This document shows, in pieces, positions 47,697 to 55,599 of a stretch of DNA of 64,000 bases (within the stretch, counting starts at the first letter, position 1; the number at the start of each line of letters is the position of its first letter). Location: positions 1 through 64,000 of the forward strand of contig CAJXGN010000012.1 in the NCBI GenBank assembly GCA_913053875.1. The letters run 5' to 3'. A program made the translations under genes and the position numbers. The stretch is from an uncultured Agromyces sp. Lineage in GTDB: Bacteria; Actinomycetota; Actinomycetes; Actinomycetales; Microbacteriaceae. The notes under the pieces are model-generated. The model ran no database searches and had not been told where the DNA came from. It saw only the letters and a program-made list of their open reading frames with translations.

Positions 47697-49958
47697 ATGG
47701 TGAGCGAGTCACCCGTCGCGACGGGCAACCCGTCGCTGCGCCGCCTCGTGCCGCGCATCTTCTCGAAGGCGCAGCCCTCGGGGGCGGTCGACACGCTGCT
47801 GCGCACGGTGCGGATGCACCACCCGAAGGCCGACCTGGCCGTCATCGAACGCGCCCACGCGGTCGCGGAGCGCGCGCACGACGGCCAGAAGCGCAAGAGC
47901 GGCGAGCCGTACATCACGCACCCGATCGCGGTCGCGCAGATCCTCGCCGACCTCGGCATCGGGTCGAAGACGGTGGCCGCGGCCCTGCTGCACGACACCG
48001 TCGAGGACACCGAGTACCGCCTCGACGAGCTGCGCGACGACTTCGGCGACGAGATCGCCATGCTCGTCGACGGCGTGACCAAGCTCGACAAGGTCAAGTA
48101 CGGCGACTCGACGCAGGCCGAGACCGTCCGCAAGATGATCGTGGCGATGTCGAAGGACATCCGCGTGCTCATCATCAAGCTGGCGGACCGACTGCACAAC
48201 GCGCGCACGTGGGGCTTCGTGCCCGCGGCATCCGCCACCCGCAAGGCCACCGAGACGCTCGAGATCTACGCGCCGCTCGCGCACCGGCTCGGCATCCAGA
48301 CCATCAAGTGGGAGCTCGAAGACCTCAGCTTCGCCGTGCTCTACCCGAAGCTGTACGCCGAGATCGAGAGCCTCGTGCGGCAGCGCACCCCGCAGCGCGA
48401 GGAGTTCGTCCAGACCGTCATCGACCTGGTCAACGACGACCTGAAGGCGGCGCGCATCCGCGGCAAGGTGGTCGGCCGGCCGAAGCAGTACTACTCGATC
48501 TACCAGAAGATGATCGTGCGCGGGCGCGAGTTCGACGAGATCTACGACCTCGTCGGCATCCGCGTGCTCGTGAACTCGGTGCGCGACTGCTACGCCGTGC
48601 TCGGCGCCATCCACGCGCGCTGGACGCCGTTGCCGGGCCGGTTCAAGGACTACATCGCGACGCCGAAGTTCAACCTGTACCAGTCGCTGCACACCACCGT
48701 GATCGGCCCCAAGGGCCGCGCGGTCGAGATCCAGATCCGCACGCACGAGATGCACCAGCGCGCCGAGTACGGCGTGGCCGCGCACTGGAAGTACAAGGAG
48801 CAGGTCAACGGCAAGGCGACCGACCAGAAGGCGGTCGGCGACGCCGACATGGCGTGGCTCGCGCACATCTCGGACTGGCAGGCGGAGACCGCCGACCCGG
48901 GCGAGTTCCTCGACTCGCTGCGCTACGAGATCGGCGCGAAGGAGGTCTACGTCTTCACGCCAAAGGGCCGGGTGATCGGCCTCCCGGCCGGTGCGACCCC
49001 GATCGACTTCGCGTACGCCGTGCACACCGAGGTCGGGCACCGCACGATGGGCGCAAAGGTCAACGGTCGGCTCGTGCCGCTCGAGACGCAGCTCACGAGC
49101 GGTGACGTGGTCGAGGTCTTCACGTCGAAGAACCCCGACTCCGGCCCCAGCCAGGACTGGCTGAACTTCGTCAAGTCGCCCCGGGCGCGCAACAAGATCC
49201 GCCAGTGGTTCACGAAGGAGCGCCGCGACGAGGCGATCGAGCAGGGGCGCGACTCGATCGCGCGCGCGATGCGCAAGCAGAACCTGCCGCTGCAGAAGCT
49301 CATGGGTCAGGACTCGTTCGCCGAGGTCGCCGCCCAACTGCGCTACGAGGACGTCAGCTCGCTCTACGCGGCCGTTGGCGAGGGGCACATCTCGACCCAG
49401 TCGGTGCTCGAGAAGGTCATCTCCCTCGTGCGCGACGAGGACGAGGACGAGACCCCCGACGTACCGCTCGCGAACATGCCGCGCCCGTCGTCGGTGTCGC
49501 GCACGTCCGACTCGGGCGTGCTCGTGCGCGGCGCGCCCGACATCCTCGTCAAGCTCGCGCGCTGCTGCACGCCCGTGCCGGGCGACGAGATCGTCGGGTT
49601 CATCACGCGCGGCTCCGGCGTCTCGGTGCACCAGGCGTCGTGCCACAACGTGCAGGGCCTGCTGCGCGAGCCGGAGCGCATGATCGACGTCGAGTGGGCG
49701 CCGAGCTCGAAGGGCGTCTTCCTGGTGCAGATCCAGATCGAGGCGCTCGACCGCGGGGGCCTGCTGTCCGACGTGACCCGCGTGCTCAGCGAGCACCACG
49801 TGAACATCCTGTCGGCCACGGTCTCCACGTCGACCGATCGCCTCGCGATCAGCAAGTTCGTCTTCGAGATGGGCGATACGACCCACCTCGACCGGGTGCT
49901 GAACGCGGTGCGGCGCATCGACGCGGTCTACGACGTCTACCGCGTGAGCGACGGCTGA
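47697..49958 (+). CDS. rel: bifunctional (p)ppGpp synthetase/hydrolase Rel
   Basis: A 753-residue RelA/SpoT homologue that makes and degrades the stringent-response alarmone. The HD hydrolase domain keeps HD in AALLHDTVEDTEY; the synthetase domain carries GRPKQYYSIYQKM and DLVGIRVLV; then TGS (VYVFTPKGRVIGLPAGATPIDFAY), a conserved-Cys zinc-finger region (LARCCTPVPGDEIVGF) and a C-terminal ACT domain. Both catalytic halves look intact. Its last 22 bp overlap the convergent downstream gene. Confidence 0.96.
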   Translation: MVSESPVATGNPSLRRLVPRIFSKAQPSGAVDTLLRTVRMHHPKADLAVIERAHAVAERAHDGQKRKSGEPYITHPIAVAQILADLGIGSKTVAAALLHDTVEDTEYRLDELRDDFGDEIAMLVDGVTKLDKVKYGDSTQAETVRKMIVAMSKDIRVLIIKLADRLHNARTWGFVPAASATRKATETLEIYAPLAHRLGIQTIKWELEDLSFAVLYPKLYAEIESLVRQRTPQREEFVQTVIDLVNDDLKAARIRGKVVGRPKQYYSIYQKMIVRGREFDEIYDLVGIRVLVNSVRDCYAVLGAIHARWTPLPGRFKDYIATPKFNLYQSLHTTVIGPKGRAVEIQIRTHEMHQRAEYGVAAHWKYKEQVNGKATDQKAVGDADMAWLAHISDWQAETADPGEFLDSLRYEIGAKEVYVFTPKGRVIGLPAGATPIDFAYAVHTEVGHRTMGAKVNGRLVPLETQLTSGDVVEVFTSKNPDSGPSQDWLNFVKSPRARNKIRQWFTKERRDEAIEQGRDSIARAMRKQNLPLQKLMGQDSFAEVAAQLRYEDVSSLYAAVGEGHISTQSVLEKVISLVRDEDEDETPDVPLANMPRPSSVSRTSDSGVLVRGAPDILVKLARCCTPVPGDEIVGFITRGSGVSVHQASCHNVQGLLREPERMIDVEWAPSSKGVFLVQIQIEALDRGGLLSDVTRVLSEHHVNILSATVSTSTDRLAISKFVFEMGDTTHLDRVLNAVRRIDAVYDVYRVSDG

Positions 49959-50521
49959 CGCGACGCCGGATCGTCGGCGCGCGCGAGGGCCTCGGCCACG
50001 CGGGCCAGCACGATCCGCTTGCCGGGCAGCCGGCGGCGGGCGTCGACCCGTGCGCGGAACTCGGCGAGGCCGATCCCGGCGTCCGCGAGCAGCCGGAACG
50101 CGGCGGCACCGTGCGCGGGGAGGTCCGGCGCCGAGCGAAGCAGGTCGAAGGCCGTCCGCTCGGGGGTCGTGGCCGCCGCCGGGCCCCATCGCACGACCTC
50201 GGCCTCGTCGAGCTGCAGTTCGCTCAGCTCGCATCGCACGGTCGGGTCGTTGCCGCGTCGCGCCCCGATCCGCACGCACACCTGCGGCACCGGGGGAGCG
50301 GCCGGGATCGCCCCGTGCACCCAGGCCGCGGTCATCCGGGCGGCGATGACGTCGCGGCCCACGGCGAGGCGCACGGAGCGTGCACGCTGCTCGGGGCGGT
50401 CGGGCTCGTCGATGGGCGCCCAGCCCGCGGGCAGCGCCATCACCTCGCCGTCGATGCGCAGGGCGCACAGCTCCGCGAGCGGCAGGTCGTCGGCGGAAAG
50501 CAGGGAGGGGAGCCGGCTCAT
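49937..50521 (-). CDS. AbiEi-antitoxin-like protein
   Basis: A 194-residue protein starting MSRLPSLLSADDLPLAEL, with VIAARMTAAWVHGA and a TTPERTAFDLLR segment that resemble the AbiEi-type antitoxin/transcriptional regulator family common in Microbacteriaceae. No nucleotidyltransferase (AbiEii) toxin gene is adjacent, so a toxin-antitoxin role is not supported here. Its 3' end overlaps the rel gene by 22 bp tail-to-tail. The longer in-frame starts upstream lack conservation and were not used. Confidence 0.5.
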   Translation of the reverse strand: MSRLPSLLSADDLPLAELCALRIDGEVMALPAGWAPIDEPDRPEQRARSVRLAVGRDVIAARMTAAWVHGAIPAAPPVPQVCVRIGARRGNDPTVRCELSELQLDEAEVVRWGPAAATTPERTAFDLLRSAPDLPAHGAAAFRLLADAGIGLAEFRARVDARRRLPGKRIVLARVAEALARADDPASRQPSLTR

Positions 50522-50619
50522 GCCCTCATCGTGGCGGGTCGGCGTGCGCGCGGCAGGGTCGGTCGCCCGACTGTGGAGAGACGATCGACGACGCGCCTGT
50601 GGAGGAGCCGGCGCTCGGG

Positions 50620-51852
50620 TCAGCCCGCGATGGCCTTGAGCCACGCCTTCCGGGCGGAGAGCGCCTCCTCGGCCTCTGCGACGGCCTTCTCGTCCTTCCG
50701 CGAACGCGCGTCCTCGAGGTCCGCCTCGAGCTGCTCGATGGCCTCCTCGAGCTGACCGGCGAGTCCCTCGGAACGTGCCTTCTTCTCGGGGTCCTCACGC
50801 TCCCAGCGCTCGTCCTCGAGGGCGCGCACGGCGTTCTCGATCTTCCGCAGCCGGTCCTCGACGGTGCGCAGCTGCGCACGGGGCACCTTGCCGATGTCGT
50901 CCCAGCGGCGCTGGAGGTCGGTGAGGGTCGCGCGCGCCTTCGCGGCATCCTTCGCCTTCAGCAGCGGCTCGGCCTCGTCGAGCAGTGCCAGCTTCGCGGT
51001 GAGGTTCTCCTCGAACTCGGCGTTCTCGCGCGCGTCGACCTCGGCCTTCGCCTGGAAGAGCACGTCGCCCGCGGTCTTGAACCGGGCCCAGAGGGCGTCG
51101 TCCTGCTTCTTGCCCGCGCGGCCGGCGCGCTTCCACTCGTCGAGCAGGTTGCGGTACTCGGGGATGCCGTCGGCGCCGCGAGGTGCGAGCTGCTCCGCGC
51201 GCTCGATCAGTCGCTGCTTCGCAGCGCGCACCTCCCGGTGCGACGCGTCGAGCTCGGCGAAGAAGGCCTTGCGGTGGGTCTCGACGGTGGAACGGGCGGC
51301 GCGGAACCGCTTCCAGAGCTCGTTGGCCTGCCCCTTGGGGAGCCGGGGCCCCTCCTGCTGGTGCTTCTGCCAGCGTGCGAAGAGCGAGTCCAGGGTCGCG
51401 GTCGCCTGCTTCCACTGCGTCTTGGCGGGGTCGGCGGCGGCGAGGGCCTCGGCCTCCTCGACGATCGCGGTGCGCTCGGCGATGGCCGCCTCGAGTGCCT
51501 CGGCCGCTTCGGCCTTCTGCTGCTCGGTCTGCTCGCCGACGGTGCCCGACAGGGCCTCCAGCCGGCTGCGCAGCGACGCGAGGTCGCCGACCGCGTTCGC
51601 CTCGGCGACGGTCTCCTGCAGGTGGGCGACGGCCTTCGCGACGTCGGCGGCGGACGCGCCGGCGCGCGAGCGCTGCTCGAGCAGGGTCACCTGCCCCGCG
51701 AGGTCGGAGTACTTGCGCTCGAAGTAGGCGAGCGCCTCCTCGGGGGTGCCGTCGGGATACTGGCCGACGGCGCGCTCGCCGTCACCGTCCGTGACGTACA
51801 CGGTGCCGGTCTCGTCGACGCGACCCCACTGCTGCTGATCTGATTGAGACAC
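50620..51852 (-). CDS. DUF349 helical-repeat protein
   Basis: A 410-residue, almost wholly helical, charged protein with tandem DUF349 repeats (for example LWKRFRAARSTVETHRKAFFAEL, LWARFKTAGDVLFQAKAEVDAR and LQRRWDDIGKVPRAQL) and coiled coils at both ends. The repeats each hold the W-R-F/W pattern of the family. Function is unclear; some members associate with ribosomes or RNA. GTG start at 51852 with AAGG seven bases upstream. Confidence 0.85.
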   Translation of the reverse strand: MSQSDQQQWGRVDETGTVYVTDGDGERAVGQYPDGTPEEALAYFERKYSDLAGQVTLLEQRSRAGASAADVAKAVAHLQETVAEANAVGDLASLRSRLEALSGTVGEQTEQQKAEAAEALEAAIAERTAIVEEAEALAAADPAKTQWKQATATLDSLFARWQKHQQEGPRLPKGQANELWKRFRAARSTVETHRKAFFAELDASHREVRAAKQRLIERAEQLAPRGADGIPEYRNLLDEWKRAGRAGKKQDDALWARFKTAGDVLFQAKAEVDARENAEFEENLTAKLALLDEAEPLLKAKDAAKARATLTDLQRRWDDIGKVPRAQLRTVEDRLRKIENAVRALEDERWEREDPEKKARSEGLAGQLEEAIEQLEADLEDARSRKDEKAVAEAEEALSARKAWLKAIAG

Positions 51853-51939
51853 GGCCTCACCTTGTCGGAACTCCCGGCGCCGCAGGAGCGGCGACGCCGG
51901 CATCCAGCCTATTGCACCGCCACGGGGCGGTTTTCGACG

Positions 51940-52734
51940 TTACTGGATCGTGAACGCGGTGATCGTCGTCGGCACCGCTGGGGCGCCGTCGGTCGCCCCG
52001 CCCTCGGCGCCCGCGTCGGTGATGGACGCCCGCAGGTCGTCGAGCCCGTCGGTCACCCGGCCGATGACGGTGTACCCGCCCGCCTCGTCGGGCGTGAGCG
52101 TCGTGTCCTCGTAGACGATGAAGAACTGGCTGCCGTGGCTGTATCCGTCGAACGACTGCCGCGCCATGGCGATCGTGCCCGCGGGGTAGAGGCTGTCCTC
52201 GGGGTCGTTCTCGATGGGTCCGTAGCTGTAGCCGGGCCCGCCCGTTCCGTCGCCCACCGGGTCGCCGCACTGGAGCACCCAGATCGTGCCGGCGGTGAGC
52301 CGATGGCAGGAGAGGCCGTCGTAGAAGCCCGACTGGATGAGCGAGACCTCGGATGCCACGGCCTGGGGCGCCGCCGCGCCGTCGAGCTCGATCGCGAGCT
52401 CCACGTCGTCGTTCAGCTCGAGCACGCCCGTCCAGGTGCGGCCCTCGGCGAGGTCGGGCGAAGGCACGTCGCCGACGTTCTCGCCCTCGGCCGCGGTCTC
52501 GGTCGGAGCCTCGGTGGCCTCGGCGGCGTCGGCCTCGACCGGTGCGCCCGGGCCGACGGAGAAGTACGCGATCTGCGCGACGGTCGCGAGCACCAGCACC
52601 ACGACGAGCGCGGCCCCTGCGATCCAGTTGTCGCGCACCCGGCGGCGTTCCTTCTGCTCGTGCACGTGGCGCCGTGCGCGATAGGCGCGGAGGCGCTCCC
52701 GTTCGACGCGTTCCTGCGTGTTCTTCGCTGCCAC
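51940..52734 (-). CDS. membrane-anchored peptidyl-prolyl cis-trans isomerase (cyclophilin)
   Basis: A 264-residue protein: basic N-terminus, one TM helix (IAGAALVVVLVLATVAQIAYF, about 38-58), an acidic linker and a cyclophilin domain from about 100. Active-site elements are CHRLTAG (Arg retained), LQCGDPVGDGTGGPGY and QSFDGYSHGSQFFIVYED; the Cys-containing LQCGDP form is usual in actinobacteria. It would assist folding outside the membrane. GTG start at 52734 with GAGGAG upstream. Confidence 0.88.
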   Translation of the reverse strand: MAAKNTQERVERERLRAYRARRHVHEQKERRRVRDNWIAGAALVVVLVLATVAQIAYFSVGPGAPVEADAAEATEAPTETAAEGENVGDVPSPDLAEGRTWTGVLELNDDVELAIELDGAAAPQAVASEVSLIQSGFYDGLSCHRLTAGTIWVLQCGDPVGDGTGGPGYSYGPIENDPEDSLYPAGTIAMARQSFDGYSHGSQFFIVYEDTTLTPDEAGGYTVIGRVTDGLDDLRASITDAGAEGGATDGAPAVPTTITAFTIQ

Positions 52735-52825
52735 GGCGCTCCTCGTGCTCGACGGTCCGGATGCACTCTAGGCGAGGCATCCGCACGTGGCCAAGCGAGC
52801 GGGGCCCCGCGTCGGCGCCCGCGGT

Positions 52826-52831
52826 TACGCT
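52826..52831 (+). promoter_or_regulatory. -10 box for leaderless rarA
   Basis: TACGCT is followed by six bases (GGTCGC) and the rarA ATG; there is no ribosome-binding site. Confidence 0.6.
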
Positions 52832-52837
52832 GGTCGC

Positions 52838-54253
52838 ATGGTCGAGTCCGCCCCGGGGCTGCGCTCCGGCGCGACGCCCCTCGCCGTGCGCATGCGTCCG
52901 ACGAGCCTCGACGAGGTCGCCGGCCAGCGGCACCTGCTGACCCCCGGTTCCCCGCTCGTCGCGCTCGCAGACGACGCCTCCGGGCGATCGGGATCCGTGT
53001 CGGTCATCCTGTGGGGCCCGCCCGGCACCGGCAAGACGACGCTCGCCCAGGCGATCGCGCGCTCATCGGGTCGGCGGTTCGTGGAGCTCTCCGCCGTCTC
53101 TGCGGGCGTGAAGGACGTGCGGCAGGTCATGGAGGAGGCGCGCTCGAGCCGCGACCTCTACGGCGTCTCGACCGTGCTCTTCCTCGACGAGATCCACCGC
53201 TTCACGAAGGCGCAGCAGGACGCGCTGCTGCCGGGCGTCGAGAACGGCTGGGTCATCCTGGTCGCGGCGACCACGGAGAACCCGTCGTTCTCCGTGGTCT
53301 CCCCGCTGCTGTCCCGCTCGCTGCTCTTGACCCTCGAGCCGCTCGACGACGACGACCTCGGCGTGCTCGTCGACCGCGCGGTGGCCGACCCGCGCGGGCT
53401 CGGCGATGGGGTGGTGCTCGACCCCGAGGCGCGCGCAGCGCTCATCCGGCTCGCGTCGGGCGACGCCAGGCGCGCGCTGACGGCGCTCGAGGCGGCCTCG
53501 GTCACGGCCGCGAGCGAGCGCGCGGCGGAGGCATCCGGCGCCGATGACGACGACGAAGACGAGGGCGAGACGGATGCCCCCGAGTCGGCCGGTTCCGACG
53601 AGGACGCCGCGGAGGCGCGGCCCGTCATCACCGCCGAGCTGGTCGCCCGCGCGGTCGACCGGGCGCTGCTGCGCTACGACCGCAACGGCGACGAGCACTA
53701 CGACGTGATCAGCGCCTTCATCAAGTCGGTGCGCGGGTCCGACGTCGACGCCGCGCTGCACTACCTCGCGCGCATGATCGAGGCGGGGGAGGACCCGCGC
53801 TTCATCGCGCGTCGCATCATCGTGCTGGCCTCGGAGGACATCGGCATGGCCGACCCCCAGGCGCTCCAGGTCGCGGTCGCCGCGGCCGACGCCGTGCAGT
53901 ACATCGGCATGCCCGAGGGGCGCATCCCGCTCGCGCAGGCGGTCGTGCACCTCGCCACTGCGCCGAAGTCGAATGCGGCGTACCTCGGCATCGACCAGGC
54001 CATCGCCGACGTACGCGCGGGCCATGCCGGTCCCGTGCCCAAGCACCTGCGCGACGCGCATTACCCGGGTGCGAAGCGGCTCGGTCACGGCAAGGGCTAC
54101 CGGTACCCGCACGACGAGCAGGCCGGTGTCGTGCGCCAGGACTACCTGCCCGAGGGGCTCGAGCGCGCCCGCTACTACCTGCCCGGCGACCACGGCAACG
54201 AGCGCGAGATCGCGGCGCGCCTCGAGCGCCTGCTGAAGATCGTCCGGGGATGA
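52838..54253 (+). CDS. rarA: replication-associated recombination protein RarA (MgsA)
   Basis: A 471-residue AAA+ ATPase related to RuvB and clamp loaders that acts at stalled replication forks. Walker A is [14 protein letters not shown], Walker [15 protein letters not shown], sensor [10 protein letters not shown], and the C-terminal tetramerisation domain shows [21 protein letters not shown] and [10 protein letters not shown]. An acidic low-complexity insert ([11 protein letters not shown]) lies near residue 250. ATG at 52838 is just downstream of a -10 box. Confidence 0.95.
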   Translation: MVESAPGLRSGATPLAVRMRPTSLDEVAGQRHLLTPGSPLVALADDASGRSGSVSVILWGPPGTGKTTLAQAIARSSGRRFVELSAVSAGVKDVRQVMEEARSSRDLYGVSTVLFLDEIHRFTKAQQDALLPGVENGWVILVAATTENPSFSVVSPLLSRSLLLTLEPLDDDDLGVLVDRAVADPRGLGDGVVLDPEARAALIRLASGDARRALTALEAASVTAASERAAEASGADDDDEDEGETDAPESAGSDEDAAEARPVITAELVARAVDRALLRYDRNGDEHYDVISAFIKSVRGSDVDAALHYLARMIEAGEDPRFIARRIIVLASEDIGMADPQALQVAVAAADAVQYIGMPEGRIPLAQAVVHLATAPKSNAAYLGIDQAIADVRAGHAGPVPKHLRDAHYPGAKRLGHGKGYRYPHDEQAGVVRQDYLPEGLERARYYLPGDHGNEREIAARLERLLKIVRG

Positions 54254-54287
54254 CGGGCCCGGTGCAGGCGGAGCATCCGCTTCGTGC

Positions 54288-54455
54288 TACCATCGATGCG
54301 GCCTGAAGCCAGGTCTCAGCGAGCGGCTGCGCGGAGATCCACGGCGAACGGATGCGACCTGTAGCCGGTCGCCCCCAGGCGAATCCCTCATACTTCCCTC
54401 CCGTGCGTCGCGCCCGGGAGTCCAACACGTACGAGCATCCCTCCGAAAGGAACCC
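54288..54455 (+). promoter_or_regulatory. rpsD promoter and long leader
   Basis: TACCAT (54288-54293) is a -10 candidate; transcription from there gives about 155 bases of leader before the rpsD GTG. The leader contains paired segments such as GCGACC-tgtagcc-GGTCGC around 54352-54370 and ends with AAAGGA before the start. S4 is a known autogenous translational repressor in other bacteria, so a structured control leader is plausible, but no known motif was recognised. Confidence 0.4.
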
Positions 54456-55085
54456 GTGTCCACCACGTCACGCACCCGTAGCAAGACCCGCCTCTCGCGC
54501 GCCCTCGGCATCCCGCTGACCCCCAAGGCCGCGCGCCACATGGAGAAGCGCCCCTACGCACCGGGCGAGCACGGCCGCACCAAGCGCAAGGCCGACTCCG
54601 ACTACGCCATCCGCCTCCGCGAGAAGCAGCGCCTCCGGGCCCAGTACGGCATCCGCGAGAAGCAGCTCCGCATCGCCTACAACGAGGCGAAGCGCACCGA
54701 GGGCGCCACCGGTGAGAACCTCGTCGAGCTGCTCGAGATGCGCCTCGACGCACTCGTGCTGCGTGCCGGCTTCGCCCGCACCATGGCGCAGGCCCGCCAG
54801 TTCGTCGTGCACCGCCACATCCTCGTCGACGGCAAGCTCGTCGACCGCCCCTCGTTCCGCGTGAAGCCGGGCCAGACCATCGGCGTCAAGACCCGCTCCG
54901 AGGGCACCGAGCCCTTCCAGGTCGCGGCCGCCGGCGGCCACGTCGACGTGCTCCCGAAGACCCCGGGCTACCTCGAGGTCGAGCTCGACACGCTGCAGGC
55001 GAAGCTCGTGCGTCGCCCGAAGCGCGCCGAGGTCCCCGTGACCTGCGAGGTCCAGCTGGTCGTCGAGTACTACGCGGCTCGCTGA
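54456..55085 (+). CDS. rpsD: 30S ribosomal protein S4
   Basis: A 209-residue small-subunit primary binding protein. The N-terminus is the zinc-free form (no CxxC; STTSRTRSKTRLSRALGI), and the S4 RNA-binding domain follows (EMRLDALVLRAGFARTMAQARQFVVHRHI). Located alone, away from the alpha operon, as is common in Microbacteriaceae. GTG start with AAAGGA upstream; a strong hairpin follows. Confidence 0.96.
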   Translation: MSTTSRTRSKTRLSRALGIPLTPKAARHMEKRPYAPGEHGRTKRKADSDYAIRLREKQRLRAQYGIREKQLRIAYNEAKRTEGATGENLVELLEMRLDALVLRAGFARTMAQARQFVVHRHILVDGKLVDRPSFRVKPGQTIGVKTRSEGTEPFQVAAAGGHVDVLPKTPGYLEVELDTLQAKLVRRPKRAEVPVTCEVQLVVEYYAAR

Positions 55086-55102
55086 CCGACGCGTCTCCCG
55101 GA

Positions 55103-55130
55103 GGGGGTCGTGGCCTGCGCCACGGCCCCC
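55103..55130 (+). terminator. terminator after rpsD
   Basis: 12-bp stem GGGGGTCGTGGC/GCCACGGCCCCC (one U-G wobble) with a CTGC loop, 17 bp after the rpsD stop and followed by TTCGTCGTCT. Confidence 0.75.
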
Positions 55131-55195
55131 TTCGTCGTCTCCGTAACCCATCCGGCGAGGGTGTGCAACCGGGTCGGCACGCGGATCGACGCCAC

Positions 55196-55201
55196 TAGAC
55201 T
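55196..55201 (+). promoter_or_regulatory. candidate -10 box upstream of the small helical protein
   Basis: TAGACT lies 53 bases before the ATG at 55254, downstream of the rpsD terminator. Confidence 0.4.
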
Positions 55202-55253
55202 GGTCGTCGGCGCGCCGCGTCGCAGGCACACGAGCAGCAGTGAAGGAGACACT

Positions 55254-55538
55254 ATGAAGAACATCCTCTGGTTCACCGTCGGCGTCGCGGCCGGATTCGT
55301 CGCCGCGCATCAGGTCAACAAGACCCAGCAGGGCCAGGAGTTCTTCGCCACCGTCGACGCACGGGCGAAGGAGTTCGGCAAGGCCGTCGCAGACGGATAC
55401 CACGCTCGGGAGGCCGAGCTGCGCGCGATGGTCGACGACGTCATGTCGAACGCCAAGGACGCCGCGGACGAGGTCGCCGAGGAGGTCGCGGAGGCGGCCG
55501 AGGATGTCGCCGAGGCCGCGAAGGACGCGAAGTCCTAG
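55254..55538 (+). CDS. small membrane-anchored helical protein
   Basis: A 94-residue protein with an N-terminal hydrophobic segment (ILWFTVGVAAGFVAAHQV) followed by amphipathic helix and an Ala/Glu/Asp heptad-like tail (DEVAEEVAEAAEDVAEAAKD). It resembles YtxH-like or phasin-like small proteins, but I cannot assign a family. Ribosome site GAAGGAG upstream. It sits between rpsD and alaS, a position where actinobacteria often carry such a short ORF. Confidence 0.75.
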   Translation: MKNILWFTVGVAAGFVAAHQVNKTQQGQEFFATVDARAKEFGKAVADGYHAREAELRAMVDDVMSNAKDAADEVAEEVAEAAEDVAEAAKDAKS

Positions 55539-55599
55539 GCGAGCACCGCCGCACCATGACACCCGCGTGCGCGGGTGACGCACACCCCTGAACGGAACC

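Noticed and set aside
49937..50521. Complete type IV toxin-antitoxin system
   Set aside because: Only an AbiEi-like protein is present; the neighbouring genes (rel, DUF349) are not AbiEii toxins.
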